Shown here: positions 32,206 through 43,807 of the stretch, piece by piece
Layout of the letters: each line of letters begins with the position of its first letter
Position numbering within the stretch: the first letter of the stretch is position 1
Made by a program: the position numbers and the translations under genes
Notes under the pieces: generated by a model
Told to the model about the DNA's origin: nothing
What the model saw: the letters and a program-made list of their open reading frames with translations, nothing else
Database searches by the model: none
Source: Epiperipatus broadwayi
Taxonomy: Eukaryota; Onychophora; Udeonychophora; Euonychophora; Peripatidae
DNA length: 64,000 bases
Direction of reading: 5' to 3'
Assembly: GCA_028023455.1 (NCBI GenBank)
Contig: JAQFVV010000183.1
Location: forward strand, 2,271,975 to 2,335,974

Positions 32206-33744
32206 TTAGACATAGTCTCTCAATTTAAATGGCTTTTGTGTTTTCCTTTTTGGTCTGCATATATCCGTTGTTTCTTCATCTGGCTTTGGCCTAGGAATCA
32301 CATCTGTTTCATTAATGTCAGGTGTTGTCTCTTCTTTTGTTTCTGCTTGTTGCTCTATATCCAATTTCTCTTGGTCCTGTAATCCTACTTCATTTGGTAT
32401 ATGTGTCAACATTTGCAGTTCTTCTACAACGCGATGTCTGAGATGGTTTATATGTCTTCTATATGTTGTGCCATCTTGTAACTGGATGATTACTATGTGC
32501 TGTGATAACAGTTTTGTAATCATCCCTTCAACCCATTTTTTTCGTAGCATATCTCGGACCCAAACTCTATCTCCCTTTGCGAAAATGTTTATATAATTTT
32601 CATTATCCATTTTCTCGGTGGGATTTGAAAGCAGTAATGATAATTTAATGTGCAATTTCCTGCCCATTAGTAATTCTGCTGGTGACTTTCCCATAGCTGT
32701 TGATGGTGTTGAATGTTGATGTAGCATTGCATCATTGATAGCACTCTGAAGATCTTGGTTATCTAATTTTCTTAAGGCTTTCTTTATATTCTGTACTGCC
32801 TTTTCCGCTAGTCCATTCGACTCCGGGTGGTAAGCTGGTGTCCGTATGTGTTTGATACCATTCTTCTGGAAATATTCTTCAGTTTCTGTAGCTGTAAATG
32901 CTGTTCCATTGTCAGACACAATTGTTTCTGGCAGTCCGTGGCAAGCAAATACTGCACTCAGTATCTTAACAGTTTCATTGGCACTAACATCTTTCACTAT
33001 TCTACACTCTGTCCACTTTGAATATGCATCAATAATAACCAATAGTATCTTCCCATTTATTGGACCAGCATGGTCTATGTGAAGTCTTTGCCAAGCTGTT
33101 GTTGCCTTTGGCCATGAGTTGTACTCCTTGGTTGGCATATTCATCTGCCTCTGACATGGCGCACATTTTTTAATATTTTGTTCAATGTCTCTTGATATTT
33201 TTGGCCACCATATGTAGCTACGAGCCAGGGCTTTTGCCCGTACCACTCCTGGGTGCCCTTCATGCAGTAAATTCAAAACTTATTGTCTGCCCTCCATAGG
33301 AATCACGACCTGATCACCCATTAGCACATAGTCTTTACAAGTTGATAATTTACTTCTATTTGCCCAAAAACTCGGATCAACATATTCAGGCCTCGAATCT
33401 GGCCATCCATTTTTAATCCATTGCTTTAATATCTGGTAGCTCTGATCGGCATTTGTCCAATTTGCTACCCTTTTACTATTTAATATGTCCAAATTTAATG
33501 CATCTATATAATTTATTTCAACTTCCGAACTAATTTTCTCTTGTTTATCTGGAATTCATGACAGCGCATCTGCATGTGCTATTTCTTTGCCTTTTTGATA
33601 TTCAAGTATATAATCATATCCTGCCAAAATATTTCTCCAGCGCATCATGTGTGGGCTTAAGTGTTCAGGTGCCAGTCTATCATGGCCTAGAATTCCAAGT
33701 AGTGGTTTGTGATCAGTGATTATTGTAAAGTTTCTGCCAAACAA
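32206..33744 (-). pseudogene. pol: Ty3 pol: RNase H end and integrase, interrupted
   Basis: From 33744 the frame gives ITDHKPLLGIL and, at the end of RNase H, HADALS followed by TGA where relatives have an arginine codon. The same frame reopens to 33280 (NILDLN..., linker, GDQVVIP), meets a TAA, and continues as a 356-codon stretch to 32206. The last part is integrase: LHEGHPG and C-APC (HHCC zinc site, Cys at about residues 38 and 41), catalytic Asp in HIDHAG (68), Asp in SDNGTAF (122) and Glu in GLAE (158) with the usual D-35-E spacing, then GDRVWVRDML and a basic tail RPKRKTQKPFKLRDYV. The catalytic triad is intact, so decay is by a few point lesions only. Confidence 0.9.
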
Positions 33745-35450
33745 GAATTGATGATTTTTTTAAGGCCAAAAATGATAGCCAGCGCCTCTTTGTCTAATTG
33801 GCTGTAGTTCCTTTCTGCTTTTGAAAGAGTCCTTGATGCATACACAATGGGGCGCTCTCCTTTGTAGCATGGATGAGATAGTACTGCTCCTACTCCCCAT
33901 TCTGATGCATCAGTGGTTAAACGTACTTCTAAAGTGCTATTATAATGCACTAACAGTTTATCTGATGATAGTAAGGCTTTCGTTTGCTGGAAAGCCTCTT
34001 GATGCACTTTTTCCCATTTCCACTTTTGATTCTTCTTTAATAAATCATATAAGGGTTTTGCAATCTGAGCCTTATTCTCCAAGAAAGGCTCGAAAAAGTT
34101 CATCAATCCCAAAAACGCTTGCAGCTGTTTGACATTGATTGGTGGAGAGGCATTCATCACTGCCGTTACTTTCTGAGGTGATGGTTTCTTGCCCCTGTCT
34201 GAAATCCAGTGACCTAAAAAGGTTAGTTCTTTTTCCATCCAAACAGTCTTTTGTGCGTTCAGTTTTACGCCAAATTTCTGCAATTTCTCACACACAGTGA
34301 GGAGCCTTTCTCGTAACTTATCTTCCGAATTTGCCGTGACAAGTATATCGTCAAAGTATGGAATGACTCCCTCTAAACCTTGTAACAAAGCATTAATCTT
34401 TGCTTGAAAAATATTCGGCGCTATAGAAATGCCAAACGGTAGTCTGTTGCATTTATATAAGCCCATATGGGTCGTAAGCGCTAATTTTTCCGCTGATTTA
34501 TCCGTTACACGAATCTGATGGAATGCCGAGTTTAGATCTAACTTGGCAAAATACGAAACGTTTTGTAGACCCACCAGTATTTCCCTTACGTTTGGGACCG
34601 GGTAGGCTCCCCTATTTAAATATTTATTTATTGTAACCCGGTAATCCCCACACAACCTAACCTCCCCATTCGGTTTAGTTATTATCACTAACGATGTAGC
34701 CCAATTGGAGCTTTCGATGGGCATTAATACTCCTTTTTTGACTAAAGATTTAAGTTTATCTTCAACCTTCACTCTTTGCGCAAACGGCACTTTTCGTGTT
34801 CCAGGACGTGCATTTTCTAATAAATCTATTTCGACTGGTTTAGTATTTATCAACCCTAATTCTTCGTTAAAAAGCTCTGGGTATTTTCTAGTTATTTCCT
34901 GTTCCACAGAAATCCCTTTAATAATATTAATTTCTATTCCTAATTCACTGAACCAATCTCTACCTATAATGGGATTAATTTTTGCATTTATGATATATAA
35001 CCGTAGATTTCGTTTTTTACCATTATACTGGATTGGTGCTGTAATCTGTCCGCAAATTTTAAGCTCATGACCATTTACGTCTTTCTCTTTAATGCTAGTT
35101 TTCTTTAGCGAACTCTTAAAATTAGTTGCTGACAAACTTTCCCAATCTGTAAGACACATTATAGAAATAGCAGATCCACTGTCTATTTCCATTTCTATTT
35201 CCTTTTCCTGAATTTTAACTTCAATCATAAACTGCTTTATCTCTTTCACGTATAGATTTTTAATAGTGGGGTTTCTCATTAATTTCCCTCCCCTACTTTC
35301 TGACATAGGGTTTTCAATTTTACCCTCTTTTTTACACACTAGCGCTAAATGTCCTTTTTTACTGCATTTGAAACATGAGTTTTTGTTCCATTTGCACTCT
35401 TTCTTAGTATGGCCTAATTTACCACAACAGTAACAGGTAATTTTAGTGTG
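33720..35450 (-). pseudogene. pol: Ty3 pol: zinc knuckles, protease, reverse transcriptase, RNase H
   Basis: The frame starts upstream of 35339 with two CCHC knuckles (CYCCGKLGHTKKEC and CFKCSKKGHLALVC), so the nucleocapsid end of gag is now in the pol frame. Protease: IEMEIDSGSAISI with the DSG active site (about residue 53 counted from 35339). RT: VLMPIESSNWATSLV, VRLCGDYR-TIN, FAKLDLNSAFHQI, LPFGISIAPNIFQ and YFDDILV (catalytic DD), FLGHWIS. RNase H: TTDASEWGVGAVLSH and YSQLDKEALAI. A length change in a homopolymer A run near 33757-33763 shifts the frame and ends this segment at 33720, just before the DHKPL motif, which continues in another frame. The reading frame is otherwise clean over 1.6 kb, implying moderate age. 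Confidence 0.92.
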
Positions 35451-36061
35451 ATTACTTTTTGACTCACGAGGGCTCCATTCTCATTACTTGTCTTGAAAAC
35501 GCCAATGTTTGCGTTCTCTTCCGGCCTTGCTCTAAAAGCTTGAGCTTGCTCCAAAATGAGCTCATATGCCATGCCCTTCTTAATGGCCATTTCATATGTT
35601 AATTCTGGTTCAACTAACAATTGTTGCCTAAGCCTGTCATCCACTATCCCCCAGAGTAATTGATCCATAAGGATTTCTTCTACGAAATCGCCATACCCAC
35701 AATCTTTAGCTAATTCTTTTAAAGCCAAATTATACTCTTTTATTTTCTCACCCTTTAGTTGCTTTCTATTATGTAGGGTTAATCTCGCAATATGACGAGA
35801 GGGACGTGGGCTAAAATGTTCATTCAATTTTTTAATTACTTCTTCATATTTAACCTTCTCAGGCAATGGCAGTTCAAAATATTTACTTATAACTTCGATC
35901 ACCCTCTTGCCTGCGAAACACATGAGTGCTGCGAGTTTCTTTTTATTATCGTCTAACCCATTTAAAGTAAAAAAAATTTCTATTTGGGTTATATATAATG
36001 GCCATTCGGACACGTTATCTATGCTGAATTCTCCTATGCTACTTTGACCCAACGAATACAT
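35414..36061 (-). pseudogene. gag: Ty3 gag, frame broken before the zinc knuckles
   Basis: 215 codons beginning MYSLGQSSIGEF. WPLYITQIEIFFTLNGL, KKLAALMCFAGKRVIEVI, FSPRPSRHIARLTLHNRKQ, IKEYNLALKELAKDCGYG and DQLLWGIVDDRLRQQLL follow the usual order of Ty3 capsid (a retrotransposon gag domain). The frame runs out at 35414 with VTVVVN and TAG, while the CCHC knuckles that should follow lie in the -1 frame. The pol frame is open only to about 35485, so the shift point is within about 35410-35485. No classic slippery heptamer followed by a clear structure is seen, so an indel is more likely than programmed frameshifting, but this cannot be settled from one copy. Confidence 0.85.
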
Positions 36062-36138
36062 TTTTTATTACGAATCTAAACCGTTCGATTTTTGCTATTA
36101 ACCGCTATTTCCTAATGAATCCTCCCTCCCCTGTTTAC

Positions 36139-36168
36139 AAGGTTTACTCCAGACTGCGCCACTTAATT
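36139..36168 (-). other. Primer-binding region of Ty3 element
   Basis: Directly inside the 5' LTR the minus strand reads AAATTAAGTGGCGCAGTCTG. The TGG close to the LTR edge is the usual start of a primer-binding site (complement of a tRNA CCA end), but I cannot match the following bases to a particular tRNA. Confidence 0.45.
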
Positions 36169-36784
36169 TGCTGTGTCCCGGCTTTCGCCTACGGATCAGC
36201 AATGATAAATTTAGTTAAGTAAACAGACAAGGTATTGAATATAATAATTTAATACACAATAAATAGGTTAATATACATGAATAGCTAACACATATATATA
36301 TATAATATGGAGAACAGTTGGTGATCTTAATATCCTAATGCTCCCCTGGTACCAAAGTTAAAAGTTTATAAATAAGTTCACTCTACCTGCGACAGGCATA
36401 AATTACTTAATCACGAAAAGCCCAGTTGGGCGTTATAAAATAATAAAAGATCAGTACGATCTGTTCACAGTCCTAGTTGGCTGGATTACCTTCAGGCACT
36501 GAGTACCTGGGATATTATCTCCTTGAACATGCACACGCCAGCACAGTAGCAGGAAAAAGACTTCGAGAGTCTTTTGACTTTTGTTTTTATACCTGTCGCG
36601 TGTCGGTCTCGTTTGATTTCTTTATATTTCTGGAGTAATTGGTGACCCGTATCTGTCCGACGTTAGATCCGGGTTCTACTGATTTATTACATGCTATATA
36701 CACTAGATACGAAATTAGCTTGACAATCTGCAATCATTGTCAATTGTTATTATTCTATTTTGTTATTATTCTATATATATAACA
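36169..36784 (-). repeat. 5' LTR of Ty3 element, full length (616 bp)
   Basis: TG at 36169 and, on the other side, CA closing next to the ACTAC duplication. It contains the 441 bp missing from the other LTR, including on the minus strand a TATAAAAACAAAAG box (about 36580-36593) that may be the promoter, and AATAAA-like strings. The LTR ends match those of the short LTR closely. Confidence 0.88.
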
Positions 36785-36789
36785 ACTAC

Positions 36790-37105
36790 TTTACTTTAGG
36801 ATACTTACTGTCATCCATTCAACTGACTATATCTTTTTTTAGATCTTTTATAGTTACTTAACATCCAGTTTAAACTTCAATATCTATACACAGCTGACAT
36901 CTGATGTGATCTGCTGGACTTTTTCCATCATCTATCATTAAACATTGAATATCTAGGAAGTTTTAAACTCTATTTAAACTTTTCAAATATAAACAACTGT
37001 TAATAATAACACAAAAATTGGCAACACAGCTTAGTAGATTACACAATATGTTGAGTGATGTTATACTCCACTCTTCTTCAGATATTGCTGCCTGACTAGT
37101 AATGA
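36790..37105. other. Spacer, no feature seen
   Basis: No coding or repeat structure recognised. Confidence 0.4.
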
Positions 37106-37111
37106 TATTAG

Positions 37112-37192
37112 TACAGGAATTGAACTTACGTCTTTATATTCTTGGATATTGAACATTAAGGCAATACTTTAACCAACTGATCCATTCTGTCA
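37112..37192 (-). mobile_element. tRNA-derived SINE head or decayed tRNA-like sequence
   Basis: On the minus strand: box A TGGATCAGTTGGTTAAAG, an anticodon-arm-like TATTG...CAATA stem, and box B AAGTTCAATTCCTG in the right order and spacing for a tRNA. The anticodon loop is too long and the acceptor stem is not preserved, so a SINE or pseudo-tRNA is likelier than a gene. Confidence 0.5.
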
Positions 37193-37313
37193 AAAGCAAC
37201 AATCAATAGAAATTGCATATACTTATATATAATGGTTGATCCAAATCTTCCTGATTCCTCCCTATTTTTATTATTATTAATACTTCTTTCTGAGTGAGGT
37301 TAATTAGAGGCTT

Positions 37314-37600
37314 TCAGATATTATGTATTGCCACACTAGGTTGATTTATAAGATTGTTTACCATTGTCATATGAGCAGCTTCTTTGAATTTTCTTTTTTG
37401 CACTTTTTTCTTTCTATCCAATATTTTTGTATTTTCCCATTCACACATATGTTTATTAGTATATGCATGATCTGCTAGTGTAGATAGAACCTAACCATTA
37501 GTTTGCACTTTTAATTGCTGTTCATCAGGGCAACAGGTCTCACCAATATACTTCCTTCCACATTCACTTGGTATGTATACAGTATTTGTTTTTCATCATT
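37314..37600 (-). pseudogene. GIY-YIG domain of a third Penelope-like (or related) retroelement
   Basis: Minus strand frame: ECGRKYIGETCCPDEQQLKV, a TAG, then VLSTLADHAYTNKHMCEWENTKIL, RKFKEAAHMTMVNNLINQPSVAIHNI and a stop. ECGR-YIGET is the YIG half of the nuclease, and the KRK-KEA-HM...NQPS ending resembles a subset of RT-GIY-YIG elements distinct from the two families at 21.8-25.9 kb. Only the last domain is left, with at least one stop and probable frame changes upstream. Confidence 0.65.
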
Positions 37601-37619
37601 TCAAGTTTAGGCTTTGTAG

Positions 37620-38845
37620 AAGCTAGAATGTCTCAAAATGTAGCAAATACAGATGACATTTCTTTTAGTGATTATATCCAACCCAGGACTCATTTCTTAA
37701 CAATCATATTTGCAATGACTTAGTAATTAGAAATGCCTTTATAGTAAATTATTTTTTTAAAGCATATAGAGTACCTAGACAAAAGGATATAATGACTAAA
37801 CAGATTTTTTTTATGTCAGTAATAGTTTGTCACTATTTTCCACCAAAGAAATGACAAAGCAATAAAACAATCCATTTTTAGTAACAAAGTTAAAGATTCA
37901 GTAATAAAGGTTTTGGTTTAGGTAAAAAAAAATTAACGTATTTTCTTAAAAAAAAAAAAGAGTTATAGTGATTTTTCCACAAAACAATTAAATTATTCCA
38001 AACATAATTTTTTATTGCATAACTTGTAGCAATGAAGATTATAGAAAAAAAAGGTACTTGTGAATTTTCAAGTAAACCAAAATGGCAGCCCCCCCTCCCT
38101 TTTTTTTTTTTTTTTACAAATCTACAGTTTCAAGGTCCCCCAAAAAATAATTGCAAAAAAATGCCTGCTGGGAAATGTAGTAATTTATATTTGCATTTGA
38201 TTTTTTATTACTGTTATTTTAAAAAAAAAATGTGGACAAATTAATTACAATATTTACAATTTATTTATTTATTTTTGGATTAACTTATTAACAGAAAAAT
38301 AAAAAATATATATAAATACAATATTTATATATTGTTCATGTTGGCATCTTGCAATCATATCATGACCATTAATGCACACTTTTTGGAAAGTCAGGATAAG
38401 ATATCTTTGAAAATAGTTTACTGCATCATGTTCTGTGACAGAAACTTCCCAAATTTTTATCATTATCACAGTTTACCAAAAATACTGCCAACAATTGAAC
38501 CAAAGTACAACAATGTTAAAAGCATCTCATAATTAAATAAATCTTTTTAATGAAATTTATCAGAATTTATTATTTTTTTAAAATTTAATAATTGATTTAT
38601 TAATTTTTGTTTAATTTAACAACTAACATATTTCAGTAGATTATAGGACATCAAAACTATACATTTATCACAAATACAAGCTGCTCTTTTGGTTTACTTA
38701 AAAACTCACAAGTTTCAAAAAAAATTGGTTAAGATATTGATGACAAAAATGTCTGCTATTCAGAATTTGTTGTAATATTTGTATTTCTTGTATAAATCAT
38801 AATTTAGTGAGAAAAAAGTCATGCAGCAGGAATAGTAATAATGGC
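37620..38845. other. AT-rich spacer, no gene seen
   Basis: Contains long homopolymers (C/T run at about 38090-38115). Short open frames show no family resemblance. Confidence 0.4.
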
Positions 38846-38849
38846 AGAG

Positions 38850-39135
38850 ATCACATGATCACTATTATATATGCTTACACATGCTGTTAATAAGCATATT
38901 AAACTCTCCATACAGCAGTGCCACCACTTTGTGCATAAAATCCTTATCTAGTGATTACTTATTCAACATTCCTAGATTAGTTTCTAGCTTGTGGCTTTCA
39001 TCCATGAGGAGTCTTGGATCTGAGAGTGCTGAAACTAGATCTTAGTATCTAATGCAACCCTCTATCAGCCACCATTTACCTATTTGGTATTTGCATTTGG
39101 TGGCACTACTGTATGGATAGTTTGGTACTCATAAT
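38850..39135. mobile_element. Family B repeat, decayed
   Basis: ATCACATGATCACTATTATATATGC at the left, then TTAAACTCTCCATACAG, a shortened middle, TTAGTTTCTAGCTTGTGG and AGAGTGCTGAAACTAGATC, ending in GGCACTACTGTATGGA. The order is that of the 20.6 kb unit with deletions and more substitutions. Confidence 0.6.
38961..39019 (-). ncRNA. Hammerhead remnant, family B copy 5
   Basis: Minus strand keeps ATCCAA, TCCTCA, a CACAAGC loop, GAAACTAATC and TTGAAT, but the core reads TGGATGA instead of CTGATGA and the cleavage triplet ATC replaces GTC. It is probably inactive. Confidence 0.5.
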
Positions 39136-39139
39136 AGCA

Positions 39140-39800
39140 GGATTACTCACTCTTTTCCATGCTTGTAAACTACTCTCTCAAATGATAATTTTATTGAAAT
39201 ATATAAACTAATTGCCAAGAATTGGGAATATTCAATGAACTATCATATAATGATGCAATCTGGAGCAAAAAGCTTAAGATATTTTCTACATTATGTAATT
39301 ATTTCAACAGAAAATTAGAATAAAATCTTGTGATATGAAACTAAGCATTGACTTTGCAATCTACCATCTCTTTTTAAAAGTAATCTATCTGATGTTTTAA
39401 TTCATTCTAAACATTATTTTATTCTTAGGTTAACTTTTATCTTTTAGTAGTGAATCATTCATAATATATCCCCCTTCCACACACACAAAAAGTTTGCTAC
39501 ATCTGTACAGCCCACCATGATGTTAATAATAATCTAATGGTTTTTTTTCTCAAGAACTCAAATGGCATTCAGGGACCATAAACAACAATGTGGAACTGTT
39601 ATCCATGGACATTTAATTTCAATTCTGCTACTATATCTTTTTAAAATTTTTTGTTCAGTCTAAAAGTAAATGGTAGACAAAATCCTCCAGATGTTAACCA
39701 GCCTAGAGACAGCGTCTATAAATATACATTCCTGTAAATGCTGGATTTTTTAAAAATAAAAATATTAAAATTTATATTGTTATATTTTAATAAAATTTGA
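39140..39800. other. AT-rich spacer, no feature seen
   Basis: No coding or structured element recognised. Confidence 0.4.
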
Positions 39801-39804
39801 CATA

Positions 39805-42450
39805 CTGCAGACCAGTGGTAGTCAACCTGGTCCCTACCACCACTTGTGGGTGTTCCAGTCTTCATGGTGAGTGATAGGGGTTTTCTCCGATACTGAAACA
39901 CTTTTTTTTAATTACTTTTTAAAAAAAATTCATAGCATTATTTAAAAACATTTTCATTAGGTTTTCATAAAATTTTCCATGACAATTTAAATTTTTGAAA
40001 ATGTACTATTTGTATCTCCCGCACATAAGTTTAGTTCACGTTACGTAAGTGAAACTAAATGGAGCTGTAGTGTGACTGCTAACAAAAGAGCCTTATCCCA
40101 GAATATCTTGCACCCCCCCCCCTTCTCAAACCCAATTCACAATGTGCAAGAAGCATGCACAGATGATGATTTATGGTGCAGGCTCTTTTGTTTGTGGTCA
40201 CATTGGTCAGTATGCAGTTAGATTTGTGAGAGTGAGCATGTGCCTACAGCTTCAAACAAAATATTATGAAATATTGTGAGCCCATGTCTCAAAAAAAGAA
40301 ATATGCTCATGGCTATTTACCAGAGTATCTAAAGATGGGTTTCATAGAATCTGTTGTAAATAAACAACACCCAATGTGTTTATTGTGTCATAAAACATTA
40401 TCCAATGAGGCAATGAAGCCAAGTTGATTGCGAGAACATCTTGCTACAAAGCATCCAAATGATAAGGACAAGCCCATTGAATATTTTCAGGAAATATATA
40501 AAAAATTTCAAAATCATTCAACAATCATTGCATCATTTAAGAAACAACATGCAGCAAATGAAGATGGATTAATTGCCTCTTATCACATTTCACAATTAAT
40601 TGCAAAAAGTGGTAAAAGCTATAATATTGGAGAAACTGTAATAATACCCTCTATAAAAGAATTTATCTCAACAGTAATGCATCAAGATATACCTGAAATT
40701 TTAAAAATGTTGCCCCTAAGCGATAGCACAGTAAAGTGATGAATTGAAGAAATGGCAGTTAATGTTGAAAAAAAACTTATAAGTATTCTCCAAAACTCTT
40801 CATTTTCCATGCAATTGGATGAGTCTACCATTGAAGATAATAATGCTTTATTGATGGCATATGTACATTATTTTGATGAAAACAATACATTACGAGAAGA
40901 AATGCTATTCACAATAAATCTCATTACAGATACAAAAGGATTATCTATATTTAATACTGTGAAATCATACTTTACAAAAAATAATATTCCTTTGAATAAT
41001 ATTATTGCATGTGCTACTGATGGAGCACCATCAATGGTAGGCCACTATCATGGATTTGTTGCTTATTTGAAGGAAGAAGTGCCAAATGTTTTATGTATTC
41101 ATTGTGTGGTGCACAGACAATATCTTGTAGGAAAACATCTAAGTACAAGTCTCCATTCATTAACTATAATAATTTGAGCTATAAACAAGATCAAATCCAA
41201 TGCAAAAAAATGATATAATGTTTTGACAGCTTTGCCAGGACAATAATGAAGATTTTAATACATTACTTTTGCACACAGAAGTTTGGTGGCTGTCAAAGGG
41301 CACATCTTTGGCTCATTTTGTAGCATTATATGATAGTCTCATACAATTTTTTGAAAGTAATTATGAGACCAATCTGTGTCAACAGTTAAAAACAGTAAAG
41401 AATGATGCCTTTTATTTGGCAGATATTTTCAAGAGATTTAATGATGTCAATTTGCAGCTTCAAGGAGCTAATAAAACTCTTATAGGTTGCCAAAGTATTG
41501 TGTCATTATTTATTGACAAACTTGAACTACTTCATTATAATCTATTGAAGAGAGAATTTCATCAGTTTCCTGAATTATCATCTATAAAAGATGATGTAAC
41601 TCCAGAGGATATTGACAGATTCAGTAGCCACCTCAACAAACTTAAATTGGACATGGAAAAATGATTTGAAGATATTTTGAAATTGAAGGTGTATGACTGG
41701 ATGAAAAATCCTTTTACTGCAAATATTGAAGAGGCTGCTACAACTTGCCAAGAAGAACTGTTAGAAATTAGATATGATGAAGAAAGTAAACATAAATTCG
41801 ATAGTGATGGATATGAAAACCTATGGCAAAATAAAAAAAATGCCTGTCTTATACCCAAATATGTGGAAAATGATATTCAGTTTATTGATACCTTTCCCTA
41901 CCTCATATCTTGTGGAATCAGGCTTTAGTGCTGTTAATCATATTATGACCAAAGAAAGAAACCGCCTGAATATTTCCGAAAGAGGAGACCTTCATTTGTT
42001 CCTTACAAAAATTGAGCCAGATATCCAGTATTTAGTTTCGCAGCATCAGCCTCAGGGATCTCATTAATAATTTAATTAATTAAATGTAATTTCATCAGAC
42101 TTCATGCTTCTATGTATACAAAGTATAAATAAAAAGATAGATTTAACTACAGTAAGTTGTTTTATAAAGATTTATTCTGCCAACTTAATGAAAGTCCAAC
42201 ATAAAGTATTTGGTAAGTAATTATTATTATATGCTTTAGCTTGCTGTAACTCTGCTTTATAAATTTTATTAAGTAAAGTTACTTCCCTACTTTATAAATC
42301 ACCATTACTGTGGAACCAGTGGGCGGTGAAAAAAATTTATTACTAAAAGAGATACAAAAGTAGACGGTAGATTTTATACCTACCGTCTACTTTTTTATGA
42401 AAAAAAAATAGACGGTAGATATAAAAAGGTTGACTACCCCGGCTGTTGAC
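39805..42450 (+). mobile_element. hAT transposon, near full length, ZBED5-like
   Basis: Terminal inverted repeats CAGTGGTAGTCAACC (39813-39827) and the complement of CCGGGGTAGTCAACC (42428-42442) fit the hAT consensus CAGNGGT. Flanking octamers CTGCAGAC (39805-39812) and CTGTTGAC (42443-42450) match at six of eight positions and both follow the hAT target rule nTnnnnAn, as expected for a decayed 8 bp duplication. The transposase pseudogene fills the centre. Near the right end a short inverted repeat AGACGGTAGAT / TACCGTCT occurs. Confidence 0.85.
40284..42067 (+). pseudogene. hAT transposase pseudogene (BED finger, ZBED5/SCAND3-like)
   Basis: Begins MSQKKKYAHGYLPEYLKMGF. A BED-type zinc finger CLLCHKTLSNEAM...LREHLATKH is followed by KPIEYFQEIYKKF, ASYHISQLIAKSGKSYNIGE, MQLDESTIEDNNALL (first catalytic Asp region), ACATDGAPSMVGHYHGFVAYLKE (second Asp) and CIHCVVHRQYL, then LLLHTEVWWLSKG, and at the C-terminus LVESGFSAVNHIMTKERNRLN, the hAT dimerisation block with the third acidic residue. 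Breaks: TGA at 40425, TGA-TGA at about 40737-40742, TGA near 41175, a frameshift near 41200, TGA at 41662, and a frameshift at about 41890-41915. Several stops are TGA where family members have arginine, consistent with CGA to TGA decay. Confidence 0.88.
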
Positions 42451-42454
42451 TATT

Positions 42455-43760
42455 GTTCTTCTAGGCAGACACTAGAAAGTTTGCCTATTTGGTAAAACTA
42501 TAAATAAATATAGAGTGTTTTTAAAAAGAGATTTGAAATGAGAAAATAGAGTATTCTTTTTACGAACTTCAATAGAACTGTTTCACATAATAAAAAATTG
42601 CTTTATGATATTATTTCTGGAATGGTATAAAGTAATCTCTTAGGACTAGTTGCTCACGTGATCATGTAAGCTTTGAGGAACTCTAGTTGAAAGCCAATTT
42701 TCTGAACTGAGTTGTTTTTTTACATTTCTCATCCGAAAATTTCTGGAATCTCTTATTCTTAGTCTAAAGAGTATACAGTATCACAGTATAAATATTTCCA
42801 ATTAATTTTACAGCAATGCAAAACATATTTTTATTATAAATATAAATCTTCCACTAATGAGAATAAAATTTTATATTTTGATCGTAACTTTAACAAACAA
42901 ATATATATATATTTAAAAATGCGTGATTTGAAATTCTCTAGATACTGATAAAATTGTAACACAGTATTACTTTTTGGAAAGTACTCTTTTTTTAATCTCA
43001 ATGTATTTTAATTAAAAAAATATATTTATTAGTTTTTATTTTAATGAATAATTCATAATTGTCACCAGGGATAATTATGGATTTTTATTCTGAAATTATA
43101 CTTGATAATTATATTAGAATAGTTTACAATATTTTAAAATGTTTTGCATTTAAAATTATTTAGAGATTAAAAAGTTCATATTGCCGATAGGCATCACCTT
43201 TAGGTTGAACTTAACAGAACTTATTTATAATTCTGTTGATTATTATCGAAGTTAATATTATTTGTAATTTAATTTTATTAATTTACTTTTTTTAAAAGTC
43301 TGCATTAGCTTAACACAGTTAATTCAAATAGGTACTTATCTTTATTTTTGTTTGAATATTTTATATACGCACTTATATGTAAATCACATTTAAAAAATAG
43401 ATATCTAAATCTATATTAAAAATAAGAAATAAAGTTATAATCATGAGGTGGGCATGGTTAATTACTTAATGGTGATTTGCTATAATAGTGCCACTTCTAA
43501 ATTAAGTGTTCTATTTTGGCAATTTTTTTGAATATATTACTCAACATGTGAATGAAAAATATATCAAGCATCATTTTATTTTTAAATATAACTTTTTTTT
43601 TCCTTGGCATTTGGGAGTTTTTATAAAGATATTCTGTGTTTTGTACTACCTCTTTCACTTTACTATAATACATAATAATATTTCTTCTTTCTCTACTTTA
43701 ATGCCATCTATTGTAAATTTGACCAATTAGTGACTACCAGATGATAGGAAATTTTAATAT
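42455..43760. other. AT-rich spacer, no feature seen
   Basis: No coding or structured element recognised. Confidence 0.4.
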
Positions 43761-43764
43761 ATAT

Positions 43765-43807
43765 ATTTAAGACTGGTTTCTAGCTTTTGCCTTTATCAGT
43801 GAAAACT
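43765..43807 (-). ncRNA. Degenerate hammerhead-like motif (family D)
   Basis: Minus strand: TTTTCA, CTGATAA (invariant G8 changed to A), A-GGC-AAAA-GCT-A stem-loop II, GAAA, CCAGTC with GTC triplet, TTAAA. The architecture, including the A-A pair beside the core, is that of family B, but the loop and flanks differ, and the flanking 43.8-44.2 kb sequence is not shared. It is probably a fossil of another family. Confidence 0.4.

Larger units (their letters stand above)
31990..36789 (-). mobile_element. Complete Ty3-type LTR retrotransposon with 5 bp target duplication (inactivated)
   Basis: ACTAC at 31990-31994 and at 36785-36789 flanks the element. Inside are two TG...CA LTRs and, on the minus strand, gag, then pol in the order zinc knuckles, protease, reverse transcriptase, RNase H, integrase; no env-like frame lies between integrase and the 3' LTR. 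PR-RT-RH-IN order and the 5 bp duplication place it in Ty3 (Metaviridae). Coding capacity is destroyed by frame breaks in gag and RNase H and by in-frame stops after RNase H and at the start of integrase. The two LTRs differ greatly in length, see their entries. Confidence 0.92.

Noticed and set aside
34705-35070. 121-codon plus-strand frame
   Set aside because: It is the antisense of the Ty3 protease/reverse transcriptase region.
35395-35470. Programmed -1 frameshift site between gag and pol
   Set aside because: The A run at the frame overlap is not a classic slippery heptamer in the gag frame and no clear downstream structure was found; an indel explains it equally well.
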